DNA of 64,000 bases from Eopsaltria australis (Eukaryota; Chordata; Aves; Passeriformes; Petroicidae), in contig JAVTVJ010000069.1 of assembly GCA_034509425.1 (NCBI GenBank), forward strand, positions 434,001 to 498,000, given 5' to 3'. Shown here piece after piece: positions 1 through 14,000 of this stretch. The stretch's first letter is position 1. Each line of letters opens with the position of its first letter. The notes beneath the pieces were generated by a model that saw only the letters and a program-made list of their open reading frames with translations, ran no database searches and had not been told where the DNA came from. Both the position numbers and the translations under genes were made by a program.

Positions 1-2470
1 CCAGCAGACACTACCTCAGGCTGCAACATGACTGTAGTGCAGTCTGTCTCCTGTCCTCCTTCCCTGTCCCAGTCCAGTGATGATTTATACTGATGGATGT
101 TAGAGCCTGCTGTACCTTGCTGTGCCTTCCTTCCAGAGTCCACTGGATTTCTTTCCATTGAAGTCAGATTGCAAAGGGTTGTCAGAGTACTTGGATCTCA
201 TCCTGTATTGGAGTGATACTCCTGTACTTTCACATTGGAAAGTTGATCTTTACTCCAGTGATACACAGTAGAAAAACTTACATTTTGACTGCTCATAGTA
301 AATTTCTGCTTACCATGGCAATGCAGAGAGCATTTTTGACAGCTGTCAGTTTGGTACTTTTCATTGATAATCAATTTATTAATTTTTTTTTTTCAAGTGT
401 GTAGGGAAGAAAAAGAGAATTCTAGTTAGGAAAAGATGTAGCAATTACCTCATCAAACTGGTGAGCTTGGCTGCTGAGCTGATGCAGTGCACAGCCTCTG
501 GTAAGGAGTGTCTTAAACTGTTTATGATTCAACTAAATTGTAGGACTCCACTGCCCCTTTCAAAATAAAAACAAGAAACCTTCAACCCCAGGATTGTACA
601 TCATTACTTGGCATGGGCAAATTTCAACTAGCGGTGAAAGAAATCATGTTTAAATACTTTTATTTGTTTGTTTTGATTTCATCTCCCTTCTCCTCCCCAG
701 AAAGAATAAAAAACAAAAGAGAAGTTATTAATGTTTCTGGCTTCAGGGGTGGTGCTGACATGGGAACCCTTGAACAATATGCAGCTTTTCTTTGTTATGG
801 GGCTTTTCTAAGCATCTTGTTTGCAGTTCATTGCCAGACAATCTCAGTCTCCCGCTGAGGTGGTTTGTTTAAGGTGTCTATTTTCATACTCTTTAATTCA
901 TGCCACCTTCCCCAAGGTTTTCTGTCATAGAAGATGTTTGTCTTCATTTTGACTAGGCTATTAGGTAGTCTACTGACTGCAGAGGAAAACTTTAGAGCTA
1001 GAATAAATTACAGAGGAGTTACAAGGCATTTCTCTGCTTCCCTCTGCAAATCAACACCACTCTGTAGAGCAAGAGGTGAGCACACTGACACTGCATTAAG
1101 GAATGAATATTGGAACTTGCTAAAATCCTAACTTAATGGAGAGGGAGATAATTCACATTGCCTTAGCAGATGGATTTAGAGACAGGAGTAGGGAATAGAA
1201 AAGGCTTATTGGAGGGACAGGGAAAATGCTTTGGAGGAGGAGGAGCATTATTGCTGGTGGTCTTAATTTCTCTTGTAATCCAACCACCATACTTGCACAC
1301 CATGTTAGTCCTGAATATAAAAAGAGTTCAAAGCAATTTTAGTTAAATATTGTGAACTAATCTGGGCAGGAATGCAGTTATATTGTCCTGATGGTGTCTG
1401 TTGAACCTGGAGAAGTATTTTGTTGCCACTTGGGTTTTTTTATTAGTTTGTTTAGAAACAGCAAACCAAAGAAGCTCTTCCTCTAAACAAATACCGTTTA
1501 ACAGGCCTTACCTTTTAAAATAAGCCTTTGATGGAAATGTTTTAAAGGGTTTTGTTAAACTTCTAAAACTATTTCTTGAGAAGAGAGAAACAGACTAATA
1601 ATAGAAAGCACCTGCTGTTGCTGGTAGTAACATACTTGGAAAGGTGATGTTATTTTTCTGATATTATGTGCAATTTCACTTGTAGGGTCATTATTGAAAA
1701 ATGGGGTTTTTTTAAAGTTGAAAGTGTCTTTTTCTAGAGACTGATAGTCTTTTGAGACCAAATTATGTAATATTCTTTGGAGGATTTTACAAAATTGAGT
1801 TTACAAATAACTCCAACAGAATGAAGGCACAGCTGAATAAATACTGAGACAAATTAATCAGAGTTTAAGTTGTCCTTAAATTCAGCATCAGAACCTTCAC
1901 CTTAAATAATTTTGGTAAATGTGTGTTGTGCTTTTTGTTTCATACGTGGATGTTGACCAGAGGAGGAACAGTATAGAATAAAAATTGTATTAAGATTTAT
2001 TGCTGTAATTATTGGTAATGCTATCAACTCCTAATTGTTAATTAATTGCTGTTTAGTAGTAACAGTAGAGTTTAGAAGTAACCACTTTAGGAAGTAATTT
2101 TCTTTGTCAGCTACTAACTGTAAAATTAGCAGCTGGAGTGTTTAGAAGAATGTGCATCTTTTTTTGAGTTACCTTGAAAGGTGTGCATATATACAGTAGA
2201 TATTTTAGTACCATGATCTGAGAAGGCCTTGCTTGAATGTCCTCCTTTCCTCCCTACCTGTTTCTAAGTTCTTCCTGATTCTAATTAGTTATAATGCATA
2301 AGAATAGCAAACTAACTGGCATTCTGGAAATTCTGAATAGTCCATTTTTTAAATGACTACAGACTTGTAAATACAGTAAACTTAACACTGTTTTGAAACA
2401 GGACTGTTCTACCTTTTGAAGTTACCTTGAGCTAGGAGTGAGGCTTTGCTTGTCTGCACTATTACATCAG

Positions 2471-2499
2471 AAACATTTCAAACATTTCATACATTTCAA
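2471..2499. repeat. Short tandem repeat, about 9-10 bp unit, three copies
   Basis: Three tandem copies of AAACATTTC-like units (AAACATTTCA, AACATTTCAT, ACATTTCAAA) sit in AT-rich intron DNA. The copies differ by single bases, as in a small slippage-derived repeat. Confidence 0.7.
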
Positions 2500-3100
2500 A
2501 CTTAAATGCAAAAATGAGCAAAAAAATTTTTTGTACGTAATTCAGTGCAAGGAGAAATTTCACTGCTTGTAGGAAGTTTTCTCTTTCATATCTTTTTTAT
2601 TACCTTTACTTAATTAAAACTGATTTCTGACATGCGTTTATTAGATTGCTTAATCCCCTTAGACGGTCCTGAGCAGAAAATGAACTTTCTCTGCTGAGAA
2701 GCCTGCCTGAACTTGACTTATGTGAACCTGGAGCACCACTTTCACCTGCAAAAAGTGCAGTGCCCTTCTTTTGCTTTCTATTACATCAAGCATTAAGGAA
2801 GTACAGACACTTCAGCTAACATGAATGTCAGGCAAAACTGTGGGAGCTAAAGAATGGCATGTAATTTTTTGTGAGCTTTTATAGTAATAGTCTTCCTGTT
2901 GTCATAACTGTAAAGAATTTTTTTTATTATGGTAAGCTACCTTTGTATTCATTGGTGTCACTATTTGATTAATAATTCTACATTCAAATTCTATGGTAGG
3001 GCAAAGATAGTATAAGAATTTTGAAGGAATTGGTAACTTCCTGTATTTCCTATGTGTTCACACTGGGACTTCGGTTTGGTGGGAGTTTTTTCTGTGGATG

Positions 3101-3179
3101 GGTTTTTTTGGTTGGTTGGTTTGTTTGTTTTGTTGTTTGTTTTGTTGTTGGGTTTGGGGGTTTTTTGTTTGCTTGTTGC
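3101..3179. repeat. T/G-rich low-complexity tract
   Basis: The plus strand here is almost entirely G and T (GGTTGGTTGGTTTGTTTG and similar), about 80 bases long. It produces misleading open frames on both strands: Leu/Val/Phe-rich on plus and Lys/Thr/Asn/Pro-rich on minus. No flanking target-site duplication is evident, so I call it simple sequence rather than the tail of a retroposed copy. Confidence 0.85.
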
Positions 3180-4495
3180 TGGATGTTTCATGTGTAGCTC
3201 TGGTGACAAAACTGGAGTTGTTCATAGCCTTGAATGAGGCATATTGGTGGTGAAATTATTCCCAGTGAAATAAAACAACGAAATGGTGTAAGACAGGGTA
3301 TGTACAAATGAATTTTGGAAAAAGACGTTTCAGGAAATAAAAGTTAGCTGAGCACCTGGCATTCTAACACCTCTGGTTCCTGTCCATGCTCCACCTGGCA
3401 TGGCTGCTGTCTTCTGGAGCTTCTTTTGCTAGGTAATTATGCTGTTTCCTTCTTCCTTACAAGAAATGGCTTCATTTTGTGCACTTCCTCTTCCTATCAG
3501 CAGGAAGTGAATATTAGGAATCCCGTCTCTTGCAAGACTGCAGAGTAGTAGCCCAGAAGATAAGCTGCTTATAGTAATTTTTGTGACTCACAGGAAAAAT
3601 ATGTTTTGTTTCCTTCTCACACAATCCTCCCTTAAAATAAACCAAAAAATCCCTCAACCACTGTTTGCAGAGGAGCGAAAACACAGTATATAACAGAGAA
3701 TGAAAACCTTTCCTTTTTCATTCCTGGCAAAGATGAAGAGGTTGAACTGGTAAAATACTGGCTGGGCTGCTTATAGCAACTAATTTTAGTGTTTCCAGCC
3801 AAAATTAGAGGTGGCCTGTTTCCAGTGACACTTGGAAATTTAGTGCTGTGTTGATAGTCTGAAATGGAGATCCTCTGACATTGCAAATGAAATATGTGCC
3901 ACTGCAGTTCAGTTGTGGTTTAGCTGGTCATGGACTTGGGATATAATCATATTATTTTAACTCCTGGAGATCATTACTACTTTGGGAAATAAAACCCTCA
4001 AGCATCAGAACTGTCAAGACCTATATATTTTGAAGTTTTATTAAAGTAATACTAGGTTTTATTTATTTTTGAATGTTTAGCCAGGTTTTCATTATTAAAA
4101 CTAGATGAGAACAAGGGTTTGAGTATTTGAGTAATATTAATATGAATGCCAAACACAAACCTATAAATTTTCAATTTTCTTAGTAGGAAAACTAGCTGTT
4201 TTGAAACAACTGCTTCCTTTATGCTAAACTGTTTATCTTAAATATGGTCTTAAGCATGTACTCACCTCACATTGAAAAAGCAGAGTCTTTGTGGTTTATG
4301 TAAAGATTGTTCTTCTATTACTAGTTACCAAGTTTTGCCCAAAAAAGGCCAAACTTCCCAACGAATTTGCCCAAACCAGGCCTGGGTTCTCACAGAAACC
4401 CACAGAATTCAACCCTCAATCAATCAATTATTGACTCTAAAAATTTATTTCCTCATAATTTTGGCAAAAAGCTCAGTGCAAGATGAATGCTCCTC

Positions 4496-4532
4496 TTTTT
4501 TTTTTCTTTTTTTTTTCCTTTTTTTTTTTTTT
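4496..4532. repeat. Interrupted poly-T tract (37 bp)
   Basis: A 37-base T run is broken only by a C at 4506 and CC at 4517-4518. It could be the reversed poly-A tail of an old retroposed sequence inserted on the minus strand. I recognise no retrogene body to its right (from 4533), so it is listed as a homopolymer tract. Confidence 0.8.
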
Positions 4533-4592
4533 GTCGCTTCCAGATGTACTGGGTAATGATGTGTATGACCTTAAAGAGAGGAGAAATCTGTG

Positions 4593-4646
4593 GAAATTGA
4601 GGTTTTTGACTGAATACCTAGAAATTTCAGTTTTTGACTGAATACC
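4593..4646. repeat. 28-bp tandem duplication, two copies
   Basis: The 17-mer GTTTTTGACTGAATACC occurs at 4602-4618 and again at 4630-4646. Both copies are preceded by a GAAATT(G/TC)AG-like segment. The spacing is 28 bp, which suggests a single tandem duplication with a few later changes in the left half of the unit. Confidence 0.75.
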
Positions 4647-5389
4647 CCATGCAGGGCTGGGTCTGCATTGGGAAACACCCTCCACTCCTTTTCCTCCACT
4701 CTCTCCACTCTGACAGTGTAGGGAATGACAAACACTTTCCTCCAACACACGGTCCAGTTACCAGGTCACCTCTAGGGAGTCACAGCCATACAGGCAGAGG
4801 GGTTTTGTTGGCATCAGGTGTCATCTGGGGAGGCAATACAACTGCACTGGCCAGAGGAATCCTTTCCATGTGCTCCTGCTGTGTCCTGGCTAGGGGGCTC
4901 TTCTATGCAGCCGTGGTGTCCCCGCTGGTGCAGAGAGCCCCCAAAAATGATTAGAGACCCTTGTGCTGGTGTGTGTGTTTGGGGGCAGTGCTGCGGGTCA
5001 TGAAAGTGGTTTGATCATTGTTTCAGTATAGAATAATATCCTTAAATCATGAATTAAGTTTTCTTTTAATTGATTTTGGGGGCCTTCCCTGATCTGAGTG
5101 AATGCCTTTCCACAGTACACGAGTTTTAAAAACTCTCAACTGAAAGAGACATCATGGTGTGGTGAGGAATAAAAATACTCATTTAATTACTGATATGGGA
5201 TCATTTTAGAGATTACTAATGGTATATGTTATATCCTGTGTATTTGACTGTTAAGTGCAAATGGACCTTTTATTTACTCTCCAGTGGCATATCATGAGGT
5301 TATTTGACTTGAATGCTGTTAAGTTCTGTGAAAATGGCATTCTAATTTTTCTCCATGTCAAGCTTCATTAAGTGTATTTGCACTTAAAA

Positions 5390-5760
5390 ATTGCAAGCAA
5401 GATGTTAACATTTCAAATGCTCAAAAACTGAATATTTAAAAAGTAAAATTAAATAGCAGCAATCTTGGAGGTTTTCTCCTTGTCTAAGAGACCTTTCCAG
5501 CACTGCTTATTTCCTGTTGATTTGATTCATTAATATTTTGCCTATCAAATAAATGCATTAATGATTGCATTTGGTTGCAGCAATAGTTGTGTGTTTCAAA
5601 TAAAAACTAATTAGCATAGTAAGTGGAAAAATATCACGGCACATCGAGTGTGCTTGCCCTTCATTACATCTGAAATATCACAAAGACATCTTTTTGGCAT
5701 TTGTTGCTTTTCAGCCAGTTACCAGCAATTATGTTCTGTTTTAATAGAAATTAAGTAGCT
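5390..5760. promoter_or_regulatory. Candidate conserved non-coding block
   Basis: This is AT-rich but complex sequence with no repeats. It is dense in homeodomain/POU-like cores (CATTAATGATTGCAT near 5557, CTAATTAGC near 5609, ATTAATATT near 5531). The texture is typical of vertebrate developmental enhancers in long introns. This is inferred from composition and motifs only; no alignment was possible. Confidence 0.3.
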
Positions 5761-8043
5761 GATTTACAGCATTACTCCTTTTTTTGCTGAGACATGAGCT
5801 ACTGAGATTGAGGGTGTGTTCAATCACAGTGCACAGTAATATTTTCTGAAAGAGTTAGGGTTATACCCTCCTACACAGCCCTGTGTCCTGTGGTTGCTGC
5901 TGGAGATTTGGTTGGGTTTTCAGAGGAGGTGGTCATAGCAGAAGATGACAAAAATGGGTTGATTGGGTGCCATTCTTTCTGCCAGAGGCAGCTGCAGACT
6001 GTGGGTGCCAGCCTGTTCAGGTGTGCCAGAGGTGTGAGAGGGCCCTCATGGGCTGGGCTGTGTCTCCAGTCAGCACCGCTAAAAGGAACCAGGAAAGCCC
6101 ACACCTAGGGCGGTTTATACTCCTCAGCCTCAGTTAAAGCAAATTATTCTGGGGACAGAGAAATGGGAAGTTTTCTAAATTTCTGGTAAGGGAAAACTCT
6201 TCTTATGGCAGTAGATTATCTGTAATAAGGATTTCAAGAGTAGCAAAGTAATATATGTTCAAATAAACAGATAAAGGCATGACTAAGTTGATCAAGTGTT
6301 TGGTTTGAGAACTTCGGTTCTTATTTGTGTGTTATTTGTATATAATATATGGTACTGGAAAGTTATGCACACTCATTTTTCATTTTAATTGCCTATTTGA
6401 AGACAACATGACAAATCCAAAGATTGCTTTCAGCAACTGAGGAGCACTATGGTCACTTACTATTGTACAATAATTAACTTAATTGCAGACATTAAAACAT
6501 TTCAAAGATTCAGGATCCTTGACTGGACTCCATACATTCTTTCTCTTTTCTATTGTCCATATCTGAAATAACCTTTTCTTGCATATGGTTATGTCACAAT
6601 TTATTTTTTTCAATGTAAGATATTTTTCAGGTTTGCAAGTCCTTCTGTTTGTTTACTTGGCTATTTTATTTGTAAATTAAAAATGGAAAATATCAAATGA
6701 TCATCTCAGCTGTGTTGCTAAAATACTTTTTTATGTGCATTAAATTAATACATGTGAAGCTGTAATCAGAACCCTGTTTGGCTGGACAAGATAAGGGATG
6801 GCCATTACTTTTAAAAGTTCACAATCTGAATTAAATAGTGGCAGCTTGCAAGGATGAAACAGGATTGCTCCAAAATAGAAAGTTCTACTCTGCTGTAAGG
6901 TCAAAGCATAGATTTGTTTCTGTGTAGGTTATCTGAAATACCATATATTGTTTTATCACCCAGCAGGATACCATTTTCTCATATGACAGAGCTCTGAGTT
7001 CCTGTGTCTCACAGAGGTTGTGTTACAAAATGGAATTTCATTTGTGTTAGTCTGAGTGAATGGATGTTGTTGTTTGTGGTGTTCTTGGAGGTTTTTGTGC
7101 TTTAGTTTTGAGCAATTTTCAGCTTTGGAATTTCTCTGAACCCCCTTTTTACATGGTCCCTCTTGTAGTGGTGTCCTCTGGTTGCATCTAAGAGGTTCTG
7201 CTATCATTAAGACTCAGTGAAGCTAAAATGCTGGAGTGCTGTCCCTGGGATCATGGTGTCTTTCCAATGGAGAGGCAGTTTTTAAAACCGCAGTTTTCCT
7301 TGGAAACTCTACAAGGACTGCCTCACTTCCCTGGGAGGTGTACCAATATGAAGAGGCCAGTGTGTGCTAATCCTGGGTGTTAAGTCAGCAGCTGCTGCTT
7401 TGCCTTCCAGCTGCCTGTGTGTGCATTCCCAATTTATACTTGTTGGGGCTTTTTACTGAGGCAGCCTCCATTCAAATAAACCTTCTGTTTGACATTTGCC
7501 TTTGCTAACCACTTGTCTGCATGCATAATATGTAATTTGCAGTTATTGAGATTAATGATAACCTTTTTGTGCTTGAAGGCTTTAGGAGAAGTCCACAGTA
7601 GTTCAGGTTTTGGGCTGTGGCTTCTGATGCTTTACCTCGTCTTTGGACCGTGGTATTTTCCTGCTGTAATGCAGCAGTTGCAATCACTCAGTTGCTGTGG
7701 GGGAAGTCCACAGCCCTGGTTTGAGCTGCAGTAGGGTGCCAGCCCAACAGAGCTGTCCCCCAGCAGGCCAAAAATCCTGCAGTTCCACGACCTTCTTGTA
7801 ATACTTGTGTGACTTGTATCTTTAAGGTTTTATTTTTCTCGTGGCCTTGTGCACTTAAGTACAATTTGATGGGGGAAATAAACCATCGGCAGCTAACTGA
7901 GAAATTTTTGTAATTCTGGAATAGACCAAGCAGGCAGAATTTTGTCCTAAAACATATTCTGGAGCCTCTGGTGTTCACCTAAACTGTGGAAGTTGACATA
8001 AGTATGGTGTTTTCTTGTTTGTACTCGCCTGAATGTAGCTTTC

Positions 8044-8087
8044 TTAGTCATCTATTTAGAGAGCTAAGTCATCTATGAGAGCTTATT
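8044..8087. repeat. Imperfect direct repeat, about 22-bp unit, two copies
   Basis: TTAGTCATCTATTTAGAGAGC is followed at once by TAAGTCATCTATGAGAGCTTA. The shared core is AGTCATCTAT, then an AGAGAGC/GAGAGC tail. It is a local duplication with no further copies nearby. Confidence 0.55.
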
Positions 8088-11000
8088 GTGGAAATGTGGA
8101 AGTCTGGTATCTGACTGGTTTCATACATTTTGATAAGTCTGTCTCTGTGGCATTTAACACCTTGATCTTGGAAAGAACTTTAACTTGTGCTTAAATAATA
8201 AAGGTGTTCTTGAACTCTAGATTTAAAACTCTTGCAGAATCATATTTATCCTCCAGTGTTCTGTCTTTGAAGTGAAGAGCATAATCTTCTTTTTGAAGAT
8301 GAGGAATTTTTTTTTTCCAATAAAGATATAATTAAGGGACTGTGTTAATTTGTCTGTGATTTTTTTTCTTTTTATTTATAAGAAGACTCGAATAACATTT
8401 GGAATTGATACTGTGGAATTCATAATGGTTTCCTTGTAACGGAGGTTTTAGATGGCGAGTAATTTCCAGTAACATTGAATTTATCTATTTCTGGCTTTTT
8501 AAGCTACATCCACATAGGAACAATTGCAGACTTTTGAGGAAGCCAACAGAAATATTTGCATTGGCATCATTAGTGAAGCGAGCTAGTTTCAAGGGAAGTG
8601 TAGGTTTTAATTAACTAGCTGAGCTGACTTATATCAGCCAGTTTCAAGGCCAAGTGAAATACAAGACAGGCACTCTGCAAACCTGCTGGTGGGCAAGCAG
8701 AGCGTGCGTATGGATGTTCTGGCAAAGGCAGGGTTGAGTCTGGGGGACCCCTCTGTTGGCAGTTTACCCCAGTGCGATCTTGCACAAAAAGGTGAGATTA
8801 TCATAAATATCTCCGAGTGACTTGGGAGAGAGATCCTATTGGAAGTCCTTGCTCTTTGCAAATATGTGCTTTTAAAATCCTTTGCAGGACTGTTATTTTC
8901 ACAACACTAAAGGCATTTTGTTACTCTTTAAGAGATTAAACAGAAGTGTAAATAACACCCTTGGATTGGCAAGGGGAGTTTGACCTTTTTGCTTTTGTTG
9001 TAACTATTTGGTATAAGATTGGTATGATTTACAGAAGACGCGTTTTTCAAACTTAAGTCTCTTTAAGATGAACATCTCTAAACCCTTCCCTCCAAAAAGT
9101 AATATCTGCAACATCAGTGAAATGTCTTGTACTTCTCACTTCACCAGAGGCACACTGGAGCTCACTGAGAGACCTTGTTTGTTAGGCTGAAATTTATTCC
9201 CTAATAATCACCCCCACACTCAATTACCATACCCTGTGACAAAGATGGATAAAAGGATAATTACCAGCCATAAAGAAGCTACCCAGGTGGTTGGTCTGTG
9301 AAATCTGTTGGAGGATTACAGCTACCAAAAATTTTTGACAATCCAGTCACTGCATTTGTAAGTGAGCAGGGATTCATGTGTCCTTTAGGCACCTGGACTT
9401 CTGTCAATCTTGACCTCAACCTCTGCTTTTGTTAAATGGTGGCAGGGTGGGGTAAAAACGTGACTGGCCAGTTCATATTCAAGATGTTGAAGAGCAGTAT
9501 AATTTTTGCCTCCTTTAGGTCATTATTTTTCTTCTGAGACTATCTTTACCACTTTTTTAATGGTAGTCACCTTTCCTGGTCCCTCTAAGAAGAAAGCTTG
9601 TGGTTGTAAAATAATGCAACTGGAATTTACTAGCATTTTGTAAGATGAAACGTGATCTTTCACGGTGATTTAAAACCCAGGCTCTTATGAAAGTGAAGTT
9701 ACTTCTGATCACTTTCTTGTATCTTATAGGGTAAAAACTTATTTCTCCATTATATACAGTGAAGATGTGGCATGTATTTTTGTGCAGAAATATTCATGTA
9801 GAACCAAGTTATATAATAGGAGACTGTGCTTATACAGACCGTGTATGCCTTTTTTTATTATTTGCTCTCTTTAAAATACTTTGCCAGGTTAGCATTTTGC
9901 AGTGCTTTCAGGCTGCAAGTTGGTTCTGTGTAGTGAGATGATTTAGCAATCGTAATATGCTTCAGTAGTCAGTGATTTATTTTGTTAGAACATACTCCAC
10001 AGAAAATGCCTGGCTTTATGTGAACAGTGAAATTTATGCTCTCTCAGCTTTAATTGTACACTCATACTACTTGTCTAGTTGTCCAGTATGAAACAGGTTG
10101 TGGATGTGAGAAATTGGAGGGGTCTAATCCTGTAGGTGACTGAGTAACTCTGTCTCTCTTATGAATGTTAGCATCCACACTTCAGTCTTTTACTAGTGAG
10201 GTGGTGGGATGCAGAAAGATATTTTGGGGTAGTTCGTATAAGATAAAAAAATTTTTTTAATAACATTTCATTAAAGAAAAATAACAAAAAAAACTAACAC
10301 CATAGTAAATGAGGAGGACATAGATTAAAAAATGCTCACAGCATTGCATAAAGTAATTCTTCCCACTGTGGAATGAAATCAATGTCACATAATGTTGACA
10401 GGAAGAGACAAGTAATGAAGGCAGTAATGTACAGTGAGTGGCAATTTGTTCTACCGGATTTAAAGTGTTACTGCAAAACCAATGAAGTAGTGAGTCTTGG
10501 ATGGCCCTTGTTAATTCAAGAAGTGGAGGTAGCTACTTAAGATAATGTTAATCAACCCTTCCCCCCAAGTTCTGAGGTCGTTTTTTTTGTGTGTGCTGGA
10601 TATTTTTCTTACAAGAAGGGGAACTCGGATCAGCCCTAAGTTATATTGCTTAAATATTTTCAAGAAAAAATTTGTCATCTGTGAATGTTTAATCCATTAC
10701 AGGTGTCTGTTTGGAAACTATTTAGGCTACTTTTGGCTGACTTTGACCAGTCTATGTGAGTTTGAAGAAACATTGACTACACATGTAACATTATACAGGG
10801 CCATTTCTGTGAGACTGACTACAGATTTTTGTCTCCCCTGCTCCTTGTTCCCGAGTCAGATTAAGTGAGATCGTTGGCTGATGCATAACATCCTGGTCGA
10901 TGGGGCAGCACGTGTTCAAAGACATGCTTTGGGCAGCATGTGTGGTATTAGAAAACATTGCTAGTGTCTGTATGAATGTGCTTGGGCATGAGAAAAGCAG

Positions 11001-14000
11001 AGTGCTGGAAGTCCAGGCTTGAAGGTTCAGCATCAGGGAATACTGCTACTTAATCTCACTGTAGCTGTTCCTTAAAAAAAGAAAGAAAAATACGCTAATT
11101 ACTGTCTTTTTTTTGTATCAAGTCTGAGAGGGTTGTGATCTTTTCGTATTTGTTAACAGTGTGTATTCACTCTGCTCAAAGAGTGCTAACTAACATGAGG
11201 AATGTAAGCAGAGACTGCCTAAATTGGAAGTAAAATACAATAAAGAGGGTGGAGGGGGCAGGCAGGAGCAGAAGGGGAGAGGGCAGTCTTGGGTATAAAT
11301 TTCATCTCTGTGCAGTCCTGTGGTACAAGAGTGAACAAGTGGTTATAGACATCTCCATGTAAGTTTTAACTTGTGTTGGGACATTTTGAAAGGGGAGCAT
11401 AACAGTAAGAGCAGGAAGTATCCAATGGAGGGCAGGAGGTATAGGAAGAATTGGATTTAGGAAGGGTCAGGAGAGAGGAAAGGCACTGTCTGAGGCTGGG
11501 CAGAGGAAGAGGGGATGCAGGCAGAAAAGAATGGACTGGTGGCATTTTTTAGACAGTAAGAAAAAAGCTGGCAGTGATGGGCCAAATGTGCTTGTGCCTG
11601 GACAGCACAGCCGTGCAGGTTTTGGGTGGATGCAGAGGGGCTGCCAGGGTGGCCTTCATGCCCCCCAGCTGGGGAAGGACTGTGCCAGGGCCCATGGCTC
11701 CTGCCATCTGTGCCACAGTTGATCTGGTTTCTCCTTTTTTTACTCTCATCTGAGGGCCTTGCCATGGCCCCAGAACAAGTTTCTGTGGTTTTTTTGTATT
11801 ATAGCTGAGGAAGAGAAATAAAATACCCAGCAGTGTTATGTGTAGTTTCTTGCTGCAGTGCAGAAGTGAATGCAGCATTCCCGTGACTGGCAACCCAGCA
11901 GCTGGTTGTAAGAGGAATAAAAATGTGTCAAGCATTTTGAGTGCTAAATTCATATAAGATTTTTTTACCATGGCATGGAATATTTTGTGGTATTGGTATA
12001 TGCAACATAATTGACTTGAAAAACATGTGAAGTCTGATATGTGGGAGGGGGAAGGGATAGATAGATTGAATAGAATCTGCATTCTGTTCCTGGTGTGTCA
12101 GGCAGCAGCTACTGAGACAGTCTGCTTTCTCCAGGTGCCAGCAGGCAAATTGCTCTCTGCTTTGATAACACACTCCTACAAAAGTTATGGGGTTTTTGGT
12201 TTTTGTCTTTGTATTTTCATCTTCAGCTGGTGTAATGGGGTGCCACTGGCAAGCTGCGGGAAGGGTGGTGGACTCTCCATTAGAGCCTTTCTTTGTCCTC
12301 TCCCACAGATAATGTGCAGCACTCTGATGTAAACCATTCCCAATTTTGTCTCCTTCGGTCACAGAAACTGTTGTTTATAGGTGGAGGTTAATCCCATTTA
12401 AGAACTGGATTAGCAGAGACATAGTCATTTAACCACAGATGCCTGAACTTGGGTTGAGGCAGTTCTCAGATAGTCCTGGCTGGGATTAATGTCCTGCAGA
12501 CATTCTGCATTGAGATAGTTTCATGACTGGCCATGCACCACTGAGGTGTAAATCTAAGAGAGCTCACCATGGCAGTAGCTGCATGCTTGGCCTGCTAAAT
12601 GATGGTGGGTTTTATAGAAACAAAGGCAAGTAAAAGATCTTTGTGTGTTGTGTGAACCTAACTTGCTCAGAGAAGTGAATTGGACAGCATGGGAGATAGC
12701 TGAAGCTTTGCTGTCTTTGGTTAGCGTCATGTGGAGTGTGATGTGCTGGCAATTACTGCAGAATTTCCCCAGGCACCAGCAAGATCTCTTCCTCTTAAGT
12801 ATAACAGGCTTGGGTTTGCTGATTGGTTTGGCACTTGTACTTTTATCTGTCTTCTCTGAACTTTCTTAGCATTATCTCTCTCTTTAGGGACTCATTGATA
12901 AAGGCATGTTAGTAAATCCTGCAGCCTAAGCCATGCAGGAGCAAGTGTAAGGAGAAAGATTAGGATCAGTCTGAGCTTTGAGAGGCAGACAGGGGATTCC
13001 CTTCTCCTTGAATAAAGACATTATCTGCTTCAACAGTGGCGTGACAAATGCACCAACCCTCAAGCACTGTCCCCATTCAGTTCTGTTAAAAATATTCCTT
13101 AAAGCGTGGCAGCAGAGACAAATTTCAAAATAATTGTATCCTGTTTTAAACTCCACCAAACCCACCAAAAGCGACTGATCAAGTCAAACTTATGTGCTTA
13201 TTAAGATAATGAGTTTTTAAACATTAACAATGCTTAAAGCTGTAGGAGGAAGCAAGAACAATCCAAAATACGAGATTTGCTTGGAGCACCCCACACCCCC
13301 CTGCCCGTCACCTAACACAAAATAGATGGTTCTCGGAAATAAAAGATGGGTAGCAGCAGTGCTGTGGGGAGCCATTTGGTAAAGGCAGTTTTTATTCTTG
13401 ATAGTTAAAATGCAGAAGTTACACACAGAATTTCTTTCGAAGTAATGCGTACAACATGTTGTTAATGTCTGTGTAATAATCTGCACAGGCAAGATGCAGA
13501 CTTTCCATTTGGAACTTTAGAAGACTTTAGATAACTCCTAAAGGTGCCTATGCAGAGCAAAGCTGTACTTGAAACATCAATATAATCCTGGGTTTTGGGG
13601 TTTTGGTATAAGAAAACTGTCTAAACTATTGGCATACTCTCTTGGCTTTGGTTTCAGAAATTTAAACCAAAACTCCTTTGTTAGATAAAAGCACAACTTA
13701 ACTGCAAAGGACAATGGAAACAGTGATTGAAAACATATTTCTTCATTTGAGTGAGAAAGTTAGCACTCGAGGGAATTTGGATGTGTTTGCTTTGGGGCTT
13801 TTGGTGGGCAGTGCTCTGCTTGGCAAGCATTTCGCTTCAAGAGCATTTTTGTATGACTGACTGATTCAGAGCTTCAGAAAATAAGCTGTAGAGAAGGGAG
13901 AGAACAACACTCAGAGATGCAGAAGAAAAGTCTCAAGGCCCAGATCAGAAGAGATCTGATCACTCTTGGAACATCTTAAAATGTGTCAACCCATTTAGAA

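Noticed and set aside
2991..3237. ORFs on both strands (Lys/Thr/Asn/Pro-rich and Leu/Val/Phe-rich)
   Set aside because: Both are translations of the T/G low-complexity tract at 3101-3179.
4473..4748. Minus-strand ORF ending in a poly-Lys stretch
   Set aside because: The Lys run is the translated poly-T tract, and the rest has no family resemblance.
11457..12362. Three overlapping minus-strand ORFs of 102, 177 and 144 codons, the longest in the window
   Set aside because: They lie in different frames and match no family I recognise. They lack convincing splice signals, and plus-strand ORFs overlap them. Mildly GC-rich intron sequence explains the shortage of stops.
13943..13962. Inverted repeat GATCAGA...TCTGATC
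   Set aside because: Seven-base arms at this spacing are expected several times in 64 kb by chance.
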